Assembly (NCBI RefSeq): GCF_036669915.1
Contig: NC_089321.1
Span: forward strand, 13,754,792-13,818,791
DNA: 64,000 bases
Reading direction: 5' to 3'
Source: Pocillopora verrucosa
Taxonomy: Eukaryota; Cnidaria; Anthozoa; Scleractinia; Pocilloporidae
Part shown: positions 31,904 through 42,900 of the stretch, in pieces
Numbering within the stretch: position 1 is the stretch's first letter
How the letters are laid out: every line of letters begins with the position of its first letter
Notes under the pieces: model-generated
The model's database searches: none
Told to the model about the DNA's origin: nothing
What the model saw: the letters and a program-made list of their open reading frames with translations, nothing else
Translations under genes and position numbers: made by a program

Positions 31904-32690
31904 TAACTTTCCATGACCAAAGTAAAGCAAGTCTGCCTGAGCCAATCATTATATTTCTAAGAAATATACTAAACAAAATGTTAAGAAACTTTCTCCTCAG
32001 TCATTTCAAAAAAGGCCCATGTGTTTGAAATTTTAACTGTACACACACATTAGTTCCTAAAGCTAATCCTGAGCAGTACAAAATACCAGCCCAAGAGGAT
32101 CTGAGGTGTTTCTGCCCCATTCACTGAAAATCTCTTGCCCTTCATATTATCCCTTAGGACTGACTGGCAACTAATTTCTCCTTAAAATATCACCCTTGAA
32201 TCAACTACAAAGGCCATGAGAATATAGGAAATGATCACAAATCTAAGAAGCTCATGATTTCTTGAAAAATTCTCCTTATCAGTAACATAGAAATTTTAAA
32301 CAAAATAGTATGGAGAATATCAATACTGATGTTTGTGTATTAAAGGGGTTAATATACCATTTAATTTTTATCTTTTAAAGATAATCTCTATCTGTTACAT
32401 AAACCAGAGTGCTGCAGAGTATTACTCTGAGCATAATGATGGTCTTTAAAGTGGTAAAATTTTTATCTCCAAGTAGATGGAACCGGGTGGAAATCAATTT
32501 ATTTCATGCTTATGTCTGGTGTATGGAAAATTCTTGTTAAATATCTCATTTAAAGACGTGAAAGCCTTACACAGATACCTACGTATGAACTCGTTTCGCA
32601 TGCGATAAGTGAATGACTTTCGACCCTAATTTAAACTTTTCTTGCTAATTTTCTTCGTCTCACGTAAAAGCGAAAATTAAAAGAAATATT
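31904..32690. other. Intergenic with one MITE copy
   Basis: Apart from a degraded subfamily A TTAA MITE at about 32148-32351 (CTGACTGGCAACTAATTTCT, CAATACTGATGTTTGTGT, GGGGTTAA), I see no feature. Confidence 0.6.
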
Positions 32691-32776
32691 CGTCCTTGAA
32701 GGGACTCGAACCCTCAATCTTTGGCTACTTCCTACATACCCGGAGGCCAACGCCTTATCCATTAGGCCACAAGGAC
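32691..32776 (-). tRNA. tRNA-Arg(CCG) with a 13-nt intron
   Basis: The minus strand folds into a full cloverleaf. The acceptor GTCCTTG pairs with CAAGGAC, with discriminator G73. The D arm/A box is TGGCCTAATGGATAAGGC. The anticodon stem is TTGGC/GCCAA and the loop is C-T-CCG-G-A. A 13-nt intron (GTATGTAGGAAGT) sits after position 37, the canonical site. The T arm/B box is GAGGGTTCGAGTCCCTT. The anticodon CCG reads the CGG arginine codon. The gene lies about 310 bp upstream of HUS1 on the opposite strand. Confidence 0.88.
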
Positions 32777-33085
32777 ACAATAGAGTAAATCAGTTGAAAT
32801 TTACGTATTTAAAAATAAAATTGTTTTTATTTGGTACTCAAAGCTTCATTAGTGGGAAAATTCTTGCGGGTGAGGTATTTCTAAAGTTCTAAATATTTTC
32901 CTTACAAGTACATGAAAATATAAAGGATTAATAACCCGTAAGAGACCTGCTTAACGTTTTTCTGTCCCAGACCCCACGCATCAAACGATTTGATGAGCAT
33001 TGTGGGTAGTATACAAAATGGCGGTAGTTTTGAGTAGAAATGACCTAAGAGTTTACCTTTGATTCTTGCCAAATTGCCAACCAAT

Positions 33086-36000
33086 ATGCGTTTTCGAGCA
33101 AGGATGGTAGACATCAATTCCATACAGCATTTCACACGTAAGTCATAAATTACATCATAATTCGTTTTCTTCAGCAAAGCGAAATAGAAAGCTGCATCGT
33201 ATGACAGAGATTGCAGAATGGATGCAGTACAACAATACAATACAATACAAAGACTTTATTTAAACACGATAATTGTTAAAGCGACTACACGCTTGTGGGG
33301 TCGTGCGTAAAATGGAATAAAATGAAATGTAGTAAAATACAATAATTAAAGTAGCCTATCAAAATTAGAAGATCTAAAAATATTTAAAATTGGGGTCCTT
33401 AAAATTCACTGTCTGTGGAGAAATGGAATTAAAGTTCAAATTTAAAAGTGCCTTTGATTTGTAGGCTAACGAGGAGAGCTGCTTAATGGTTATATTTCTT
33501 AAATTTGATTCTTGGAGAAGTGTGTTAAAAACGATAGGTCCTCTTCTGGATATAGTGTATAGTGCTTTGTTGAATTGAAGGGTGGTACTATCTTAAATCG
33601 GTTTGTTTGCCCATTGTGAGGATGAATCTCGCTAATGTTATAGAGAACAGTCCCTCCATCTCAGAGCCACTCTCAAACGATCAGCTGACTATACGATCAC
33701 TTTTTTTCAGCCTTGTTACACTTAAAGTATTGACACTTTCTCGCACCTTTTGTAAAACTTACGTACTTCTTTCTTTAAAATGTGCTTACAAGTCAAGATA
33801 ACGTTTATTAAATGTCTTTCCATATTATTTCATGTTGACAATGTAGGTGTCTTAGGCACGGTATCTCATATGGCCAAGACGTGTGCCTTGCGAATGACCC
33901 CGACAAAACTTTATTTTATACTGGCTGACAATGCTGCTCTTGGGGGAGTGTCCATTTGGTGTGAATTGATACAGGTCTGTTAAATCTGATGATAATATTG
34001 TGATATAGTAAGGAGAAATGACTGATTAGTCAATTCTGGGTTTGAAAATTCTAATTAGATTCATGGCTTAGAGGCCTTGGCATCACACTCCCACTCAGGA
34101 CCCAGTTTTTCGAAGGCTGATTAGCGCTAACCTAGGGTTAAATTTGAATCCAGGCTGCTTTATTTCTTTTTTTCAAAGCCTTTTAGGGAAAATTTTCCCT
34201 AGTCTTTTTAGAACATCTAGTGACTAAATTGCAAGCACAAGATTTGAACTGAATTTATTTTAAAGCTTTCAGACCTGGAATCAAATTCCACTCTAACCCT
34301 GGGTTATCTTGACCCAGCTTTGAACAACTGGGGTCACATTTCCCATCAGTACCCCTCCTGGGTAGGATTTCATTGTCCTTGTGCAATGTACCCACCCGCT
34401 CCACCCAAGTAATTTACAAAGTGCCAACCCCAGCATAATGTTCTCTGGTGGTAATTACCTACTTGAAAACAATTTCTGTGAAACTGGATCCTTAAGATAT
34501 ATAGTTGTCTGCTTTAGTCATTACAACATGCATTGATTTCTTTATTTCAGAGCAACTTTTTTGAGGAGTATCGCATTGAAGGAAAGGATGAAAGCAACAA
34601 TATTTACCTTGAATTGATACCAGAAAACTTGATGCGAGCCATGAAATCAGCCAGCAGTGCACAAGCCGTCAAAATAAAACTTACTAAAAAACACGCACCA
34701 TGTTTAACTTTTGAGATTACATTGGTAAGTGAAGCTGCTTTGATAGTATTGTATGAAAACTGAAATAGTTTGAACTGTTTTTAATTCAGAAATTTCTTAC
34801 CATTTCATTTCCAGGAATTGCCAAAAATGAATTTTCCTTCCCTTTTTACAATGTCAATATATTTCAAAAAATGTATTGTACCACAGTCGGTAGTAATGAC
34901 ACAATCTGATTGGCCAGTTGCCACTGTCAATAGGCAACTGTGCAGACAATGCTGCTTGTGTCAAGGTTTCATGCAATGCCTTTATCAGCTCTCAAACATG
35001 GATGACTTGGAAATTTTGACATTGATATGGTGATAAAAAATCATGTGATGATCATTATCGTTGGTTTAGCACCAGACCTCATTTTAAAAAAGAGGCCAAA
35101 AGTAATTCAGAAATGGCTTATTGATATTATGGTAGATTGAGTTCTTAACTTGTGCCTGAAATTCTTTGGGCAGCCGTCCCTCACCAGTCACACAAGAAGT
35201 GTAGTGCATGATATACCAGTAGGAGTCATACCTGAGAGAGACTGGGAGGATTATAAGGAACCTGCTATGCCTGAATTTGATGTAAGTGCTGTTTCAATCC
35301 TAACTTCCTTGCCCTTTCTAAGACTTTTTGTGGTAGGTTATCTACTGGGGTAGAATCATTGGCTTCATTGTCAGCTGAAAAGGCAAGGTTAAGTCTGTAC
35401 TTGAGCTTAATGGCCCAATTAGCAGCATCAACAGCTTATCCCAGTTTCCTAGACGTAAAGTGATTAGGAGTATTACTACTTCCCCCTGGATGGGATGCCA
35501 GTCCATCACAAGATAACCTCCCAGTATTTCTTCAGGCTTCCCTGACAGTTCGTCGCTACCCATTCATACCCTCGGGTCGAGAGAGACACCATGAGAGTGA
35601 CATGTTTTACCCAAGAACATAAAACATTGACCCTGCCAAGTCTTGAACCCAGACCTCTCGACCTGGGGCCCAGTACACTGACCAATGGTCCTCAGCATCT
35701 CTCCAGACTCTGAGTTGGTCACTGTTTCATGTTCCTGGGCAAAGCGGTTTCCTATCACAATGTCCCGATCCACCCAGGGCAAAATGACAAGCCTTTACAG
35801 TACCTCTTTACATGCAAAAAGTAATGAAGCCTGCAGAACAGGCCTTATTTTATGAAAGCAAGTGCTTAGTATTTTCTCAGTAAAAACTAAAGCTGCCATC
35901 TTTGATTTTTATAGTAGAGGAAGGCTGGGGAAAGAAAGAAATTTGTACCAAGGGGGCTCTGGCAGTTTGCACCACATCCCCCACAAGACTTAAGCAACCT

Positions 36001-38495
36001 TCAAAGTATGATCATAATAGTTTATATATAAATGTGATAATAAAGAGAATGCATGGTGAATGGCTGATGTATTTTTCTTTGTTTTTCACAGGTGAGCATC
36101 TACATGCCATCCCTCACAGTTGTTAAGAACGTAATTGAACGAATGAAGAACCTCAGCAATTTTTTGGTAAATTTGATTTTATACTTTTCAAGTAATTGCA
36201 CTATTTATGTTTTAAATTCTCGATTTAAAAAACCTTCAAGGTTTTCTTGTCATAGATAAAAGGGACACCTGATTGAGGCCTTGAGTTGCTGTTTTTCTTG
36301 TTCATCCAAACTTTTGCCAATGTACGTCATTGTAAGGGAATTACTTTCGACGCTCACTTAAAAATAGTTCTATTTAATAAGTCCATTAATTTTTGTACTT
36401 GTTTTTGTTAGATTCTTGCAGCTAATCAAAATGGTTACATGACTCTCGGAATCGACACGGACTTAGCATCTGTCACAACACATTTCAAGAATTTGGACAC
36501 ACCTACGTGGGGTCAATAATTTTTTTGTTTACCGATTGAGTAGGATATTTTGCTCAGTTATCAAATAAAGAGAGTTGTTGACTCAAAACAGTGGTCAAAC
36601 GTTTGCCCATGTGCAAACGCGTTAATGGCGAGGGCATGACGAGATAAACCGGTGAGGTGGCGTATTTGCCGGGTTTCAAAACCAAGTTGTCTTGTAAGAG
36701 TTATAGACATACACACAAACCAGTGAGTCACGGTGTTTTAAATGGAGGAATTGTGGGTTGTGTTTGTATTTATTCGCTCTGACGAAGGGCTAACGCTCAA
36801 AAGGTCAGCTTTGAAAGTCTTTACGGTGACCAATTTATGATACCAACTCAGATGATAATATTAAATTACGCTGTTATACTCTCCTACCGACGCAGCACTA
36901 CAGTTTCTTTAGAAGCTTACCCCCTTTATCCTACTAAGAAACCCTGCTCTACCTCCTCTCTTGGATATTTTACTGCTATATCTGTTTTACTACCCTTGTG
37001 TACCACAAACTGCACCTTGTAAACTTCAGTTTTTCAAACATTTACAGGTGACACATCGTCTCAACAGCGGAACCGGGATCCTGACAAGATGGCAGAGGCA
37101 AGAGTTGATGTTAAGAAACTCGCCACCTTTCTACACAGTCAGCAAGTTAGTCCAAACCGCGTCATCTGCAGTAAGTAAAGATCTTTTTGAAGCGCCTTTT
37201 GCTTGATCTTTGTAAACCATACCCACAGCATAACCACACATACCCACACTTACCACAGCGGCCAATCGGTAGGAAGGAAAATATCTGGTGTCCATGTGAA
37301 CTCGAAGTTAAAACATGTAACCTGGGCCTCATTGCCAGAAAATGCGAGTGACGTGGACCTAGTTGTCCAAGTTTATTATGACTGGTTAAAAGGTTGGGAT
37401 GAGATCCTTGGAGTAATCACAGCGTTGCTCACCGAAACAAGACCAGATTGTTTCTATAGCCAATTAGCTTGCGAGTACGCGCGTTTCTCTTCCTGCGGGG
37501 AGATTTGAGACGAGTTGGGGAGAGGTTTGCTAGGGGTCTGGCGCTAATTATCAGTTTTAGACGCCTTGCAGGCCTTTCGTGGGCTCGTGTTGTTCCAAAC
37601 CTCGTACGTTCTCGCTGGTGAAGAAACAATCGTGCCTAAGCGCTGATAACGAGGGCCTGGAGCCCAATAATAGGCTATTACGAGGGCTTGCTCGCAGCTA
37701 ATGGCCAGTTGAAAACCTCTCTTCAAATCAATCTTCCTTAGCTAGGGCAAAATCATCTTACTGCTGAGAGGGTGTTGTTCCGTTGTGTAGTTTTCAGGGG
37801 TTTACCTGCTCCCCTTGGAAGTAGCATAGTACTATGACCTCACATTGTGTAAAACGCTGCAGCAGATTTGCAAAATCTAAACCTTAAAATGCCAAAATGT
37901 CCGATTTAAAGTTTTACCAATTTAAAATTAAATTTTTTTTAATAGTTTCATGTCTGATTGTTGTAGCAGCACTGGTTGTCGCCGAGTTGTTCTCTTCTCC
38001 ATCGGACGAGATGCAGGGGGGGGGGCAACTTGGGTCAATTTTTACTGGGTATGTGCCGCTGACCTCTGAAAACCCCTACCATGATACTCTATTCTTTGGT
38101 CAATTAAAGACTCCATCTTGCTCACATTTGTGAATATGGTTCAACTTCTTAACCGCTAATCTTCCCATTTTTTTATCCCTTCCTGCCAGAATTTTTTAGC
38201 TCTCAAAGTGTCGAAATTGTATGACCTTATTGTGGTAACCATATTGAAAATGCAACCCCATTATAGTCGATCCAGTCGTGAAAATGCTACCCCATTCAGT
38301 GGCACATCCCCATCAGCCTATAACAAGGAAATATTCTCCCCCCCAGGGGGCGCATCTCCTGTCAGTTAGCGGTTATAATACTGATACTTTATTTATTTTT
38401 CCACATCAGATATTGTGCATGGGAAGGCGGTCCAGTTTCTTCTACTTCATGAGGATCTTTCTCTCCAGTATGTTATTCCAGCGGTTTCTCTCTGA
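33086..38495 (+). CDS. HUS1: HUS1 checkpoint clamp component, 8 exons, complete
   Basis: Subunit of the RAD9-RAD1-HUS1 (9-1-1) sliding clamp loaded at damaged DNA to activate ATR signalling in the nucleus. Exons: 33086-33137, 33847-33974, 34551-34724, 35174-35281, 36092-36166, 36412-36511, 37048-37170, 38410-38495. Phases agree throughout and give 281 aa (human 280). Recognised blocks: start MRFRARMVDINSIQHFTR; AKTCALRMTPTKLYFIL and GGVSIWCELIQ; NNIYLELIPENLMRAMKSA; KIKLTKKHAPCLTFEI; VHDIPVGVIPERDWEDYKEP; VTTHFKNL; DVKKLATFLHSQQVSPNRVI; and the C-terminus FLLLHEDLSLQYVIPAVSL. The whole protein is a PCNA-like fold. Intron 1 contains a LINE 3' end; other introns carry MITEs, a SINE and a Penelope tail. 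The last intron (about 1.2 kb) precedes a short terminal exon. Confidence 0.95.
33243..33605 (-). mobile_element. LINE 3' end in HUS1 intron 1
   Basis: The minus strand encodes DSTTLQFNKALYTISRRGP, IVFNTLLQESNLRNITIKQL and SSLAYKSKALLN, a C-terminal reverse-transcriptase tail of a non-LTR element. A 3' UTR follows with an AATAAAG-type motif and a (TTGTA)n-like end at about 33228-33250. Confidence 0.7.
34099..34335. mobile_element. MITE with GACCCAGTTxxTCGAAG-type ends (HUS1 intron 2)
   Basis: GGACCCAGTTTTTCGAAGGC on the left and CTTTGAACAACTGGGGTC on the right are imperfect inverted ends. It resembles the GGCCCCAGTTG element at 29918-30235. Confidence 0.6.
35430..35692 (-). mobile_element. 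tRNA-derived SINE, family 2 (HUS1 intron 4)
   Basis: On the minus strand the head reads ACCATTGGTCAGTGTACTGG, then a B-box-like TCTGGGTTCAAGAC, then a body with GGCATCCCATCC near the tail. Matches the copy at 54780-55048. Confidence 0.7.
36588..36740 (+). mobile_element. Truncated AGCGGTCAA-end MITE (HUS1 intron 6)
   Basis: AGTGGTCAAACGTTTGCCCA and CAAGTTGTCTTGTAAGAG match the left part of the full element at 40372-40771. It is cut off by a Penelope-like tail. Confidence 0.6.
36743..36915 (+). repeat. Penelope-like 3' tail fragment (HUS1 intron 6)
   Basis: GAGGAATTGTGGGTTGTGTT, CTCTGACGAAGGGCTAACGC and GACGCAGCACTACAGTTTCT match the tail at 12230-12474 in reverse orientation. Confidence 0.7.
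37462..37553 (+). repeat. Short dispersed repeat (HUS1 intron 7)
   Basis: Partner of 27297-27400; see the shared blocks listed there. Confidence 0.5.
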
Positions 38496-38984
38496 TACTC
38501 GAACGAAATGTCGCGGTTCACACTTCATGGCTTGACATGGCACTCAGATTTCATATAGGGATCTTTCTTTGGCCAGGCCTTTACTCGTTTGAATAGAGTT
38601 CATAAAATAGATTTACGATGGAAATCTCTGTGAGGCACTTTATGGTAAACGTACGTTTTTGCTACATTGTTGCGTCGATAACTCCTCGAGTAACCCGTCG
38701 ATAATCTACAGTAACTTTGTACAGCCTGACCTTAAGAACTTGTAGTCCTCAGTAGTACATCTCTGAGTCTTATAACAACCAGTTTGAATTCTTTAGTTGT
38801 TACGTTTCGCCAGAACACACCACATAAAGCTTTACATTCGTTTTTGGCGTTAACCTTTCGCCTTCTGTACACTTAGAAGTGTTTGCATGTACTTGAAAAC
38901 TAAAAAGTTTGAAAAAAACTGCAAAACTGATGGTGAAAGATTGTCTTGAACCGTCGCCGGGCCGAGAATGACATGAAACAGTTC

Positions 38985-39320
38985 TGACTCAAGACGAATC
39001 CGACGCCATCATGTCAAAACAGTTTTCGACTGAGAGTCGAAAGTAATTGAGGATCACTTTGGGTTTCTTCTCCTCGCTCTGTGATTGGTCCCGAAAACCA
39101 GTCTCGCGTATCTTCTCAACCAATCAAACGCAGAACTAATGCCACTGACTCGTGACATGCTCACTCGCGTTTTCCCGCGCTCTTGGCAGTTTGCCTGTTT
39201 TTAGTATTCATCGGCTAATTCTAACGTCTCTTGTGATCCGTTACTGTAAAGACCCAAGACCAAATGAAATATATTTGTCTTTCGTGATAAAAAAGCAAAA
39301 GATTGGCCATGGTGACGTAA
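38985..39320 (-). repeat. CCAAT-rich dispersed repeat, copy 3
   Basis: CTCTGTGATTGGTCCCGAAA, TCTTCTCAACCAATCAAACG, GCGTTTTCCCGCGCTCTTGG and CAGTTTGCCTGTTTTTAG. Inverted relative to copies 1 and 2, and about 490 bp past the HUS1 stop. Confidence 0.7.
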
Positions 39321-39457
39321 TCTATGCGCCTGTGCTACAATAGATCATAGGTAAGAACCCATCAAAAAGCGTGTTGGATTTTTCTTATCATAGAAAATCA
39401 AGTAAAGAGCTTCATTGTGTATGTTAATTTCGTGAATTTGACGATTCGACCCTTTTG

Positions 39458-39600
39458 GCCCTTTATAGTGAGTAGCATCTAATTCCTTTTTTTAATATCA
39501 CCCTTGAAACAAACATTAAGGTAAAAAAAAAGCTCTTGATTGTAAAACAAATTCTTCTTGTCAGCACCTTAGGATGATGTTAGGATTTAGAGAGTTGACT
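39458..39600 (+). mobile_element. Internally deleted TTAA MITE, subfamily A
   Basis: AGTGAGTAGCATCTAATTCC, AAACAAACATTAAGGT and CTTGTCAGCACCTTAGGATG. The central and right portions are shortened. Confidence 0.6.
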
Positions 39601-39862
39601 GGTGAGAGTTGAAACAATTGACGTATTTACAAACAGCAGCTATAGTTCCTGAAGTGTTATTGAGTCTCTCGGTGATTTTGTATGGAAGACGTAGGGAATG
39701 GAGAATCTCAGAAAGCGTGAACGAATACTTCAAGTCATTACGAAAAGAAGAAATCTCTTTAATAAGATGTAAAAAGAAATGCTACCATATTTTAAATCAA
39801 GTTACGCTTCTCTCATTTGTAAGCCCTGGAAATCAGGAAAAAAATTAAGGCCATATCTATTG

Positions 39863-39868
39863 TTTATT
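39863..39868 (-). terminator. Candidate polyadenylation signal of light chain gene 1
   Basis: AATAAA on the minus strand, about 70 bp past the stop codon at 39939-39941. Confidence 0.5.
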
Positions 39869-39938
39869 GTCATTAAATTGTTTCCACGACTCATCGATAA
39901 TTAAAACTTCATGTTATGGTACATAGCGGTCTTCGTTG

Positions 39939-42900
39939 CTAATTCGACATGACCATGTTGACGAAATCTGCGGAGTAAGGAGAACCAAACATTTATAAGT
40001 AATTTAATATAATTGCTCGATTTTGTTCTCTGAAGTGGATTAAGGATTTGGAATCAAGTTTATCATACCTGCAGTGTTGACATATCCGGCATGCTCCCCA
40101 ACATCCTCAAATAAAACGTCCACTTCTTTGGCTCTGAGTTTATTGCCTTTGAAACAAAACAATTCGTTACGATTAAAAATAGACACAACCTTGCGAGAAC
40201 TACCTTGGACTTAAATGTGTTAATTGGTCTAGGTTCAATGATTATAGGACTGATTTATAAACGACCAACGAAGTGTCTGACACAAAGCAAAACGCAACAG
40301 TCAACAAAACCCGCTCACTGACTGAGGGCTCATAAAGGGAACTCTTCACCAGTAGGCCAGCAACACAGGCAAGCGGTCAAACGTCTGCGCATTTGCAAAC
40401 GTTGTATTGACTAGGTGGCGTGCTTTCAAGCTGTTAGAATCAAGTTGTCTCTCGCGTGTTATAGACAGCCACACAAGCTAGTAAGTCGCGGTATTCTAAA
40501 GGCGTATAACTTTTTTGGCAAAGCTCAAAACAGAGTGGTAAATCTACAAGATATCCGAATTGAAATTAGCTTTGTGTTCGAAAAGTCTGAAAGTTTTCCC
40601 TTTCCCACCTTGTTTTTCCTTTCACAGATTTCTATGAACGTTTTGAATTTTCTTTTACTTATTTTGCGAGACGGCGGTTTTTTGTTATGTTTACCTTCGA
40701 AATTGTACGCGCGAAATTAACGCGCGAACACCCAACATTGATCCCCTCGCGCATGCCCTGGCTTGACCGCTGATTTAGTCCTACGCGCTAATTACCTGCG
40801 GTTACTAGCGAAATTCCTATTTGTTTTATTTGGGTCAAATGGAGCTCGTTGTAGACCCAAATAGTGACGAATAGAATACGTCATCAGTACCCCCCAACTC
40901 ATTGAACTTCACCAATGAACAATCAAAACGCTTCACTGTAAAAACAACCAAACTGCAAATGATTCTGTACAATTTTGGCCAACAAATGACCGTTTCGAGG
41001 GTCTAGCATCACCGGGACTCAAGGCCTGACTTGGTTCTAGCTTTTAGTGTCCTAGATGAGACTAGTTTTGCTTTTATTAGCTCTGTGATTGGTCTAAAAA
41101 ACTCACACCATCTCCCCGACCAATCAAATGTAAAGCTTAAACTATTCGTGACTTGATCCCACGCGTGACTTTTTTTTACTCATTGGCTCCCAAGATCTGA
41201 CTTTTAGTTCTCTCCTCTAGCTGCTACACATTTCCTTGTAAATTGGTTACGAGAATTTGGTGTTCGATCAAGAAAATATTTTGTAACTGATAAGTTTCAG
41301 TATTATTACCGCCTGTTTGCTAGATAGCGTATGGTATTATAGGGAGAAGTTACATGTTAATCCTTCTGGGAATAAAAGGGTTAAGACCTTTTACCCTGTT
41401 CTGATGACACGTTTGGATTATAATGGGTTCGGTTTTACCACACCCAAATGAAAAGAAGCTTTATGGACCAAAAAGATTTATGGCTCCCAGCTTACCGAGC
41501 GCGGTTAACACGTGACGTAGTTCAGCAGAGGAGACCTTGCCGGCATTGTCCTTGTCAAAAACGCTCAACGTGTCGATAAACTGCTGGGCGGTGACCGGTT
41601 TTGCCTTTTGTTTCTCAGCCAAGAAGATAGCGAGGAACTCCTCAAACTTGACACGACGATTGCCTATAACACAAGTGAGTAAAAAAAAAATTAGCTGAGC
41701 CCTTCAAGGTTGATAATCATTCAAGAAATGTGCATAAATTGATGTTTTCTATGAAATCGTTGACTTCTTCGTGCTTGATACTTGCTCCAAACCAAAAATT
41801 TTCTGACATTGCTAGAACCGCCAAAAGTTGCTCCAAACGGCAGAGGTTGCTCAAGGGTAGTCGATCACAAGCGGGACAAGCCTAAACTGGGAAGGGATCA
41901 TGGGTAGAATAGTAAGGGGTGAGGGGTGTGGAATGGGCACTAAGGTAGGGGTGAAGGGTAGGGTTATAACTGTGGGACGATATTTTATCCTCATTTAGTG
42001 GGATCTAGGGGACCATTCATTATTTAATGAAGGGGGTGGGAGGATTTTGCAGAGGGTTACATGGTTTTCATGAGAGAGGGAGGGGGTCAGTCGTCGTCAA
42101 CAGAGGATAAAGGGCGAACTATAGAAGAAAGACTGCCAATTAACTGCCAGTGACGGGGGGGGGGGGCGGCATAAGAATGTCACAGAGCCTTATGGGGGAA
42201 ACAGGCAAATTTTAACATGACATCACCAAAATCCCCCTCTTAACGGAAGTTGCGTGACATGGCACTTACGCATTCCCGGTTAGGTTACAATTGAATAGGA
42301 GACGTGATGATTAGAGTGATAGGTTTTAGAAGAGAGTGTTCTAAGTTTGTGACGTGGTGAATGTTGACGCTAAACAACAAACAACTAGGACTTAACGATT
42401 GAGAGTAGAATGTACCCCACGAGTTCGGTACATCCCCCCCACCACCACCACACACCCACGACAAATAATAACTGGGCTCTAACGAGTCGTTCACCCCGAG
42501 CGATTTCTGATCTTGCAATTAAAATGTCTCTTATGAAACAGTCAACTTTGAACTGGACAAGAATCACGCAAGAGAAAATCAAAGCAACATTGTGTGAATC
42601 AGTGAGAGAGATCGTAAATCTGAGGTCTCTTTTCGACTGGTGTAAGGCGTTTTTGATTCAATCTGTAGTTTAGGCTATCAAAAGACATTTTAATCTTATC
42701 TTATCTGGCTTGTATGTCATGGATTATAGCAACAGACTTATGCAACGAATGTCATTGTTTATCACAAATATTGGCGGAGTTTCTCGCCATCTTAATAATT
42801 GATGGTGTGGGTGTTTCAATTAAGTGATAACCTTTGGTACATAATTGCACGAATTACTTTTAAAACTCTCAAGAAGACTGCTCATTAAAAGAAAGAACAA

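Noticed and set aside
32902-33240. Minus-strand 112-codon ORF opposite HUS1 exon 1
   Set aside because: No family features; the plus strand of the same stretch encodes the conserved HUS1 N-terminus with a proper donor.
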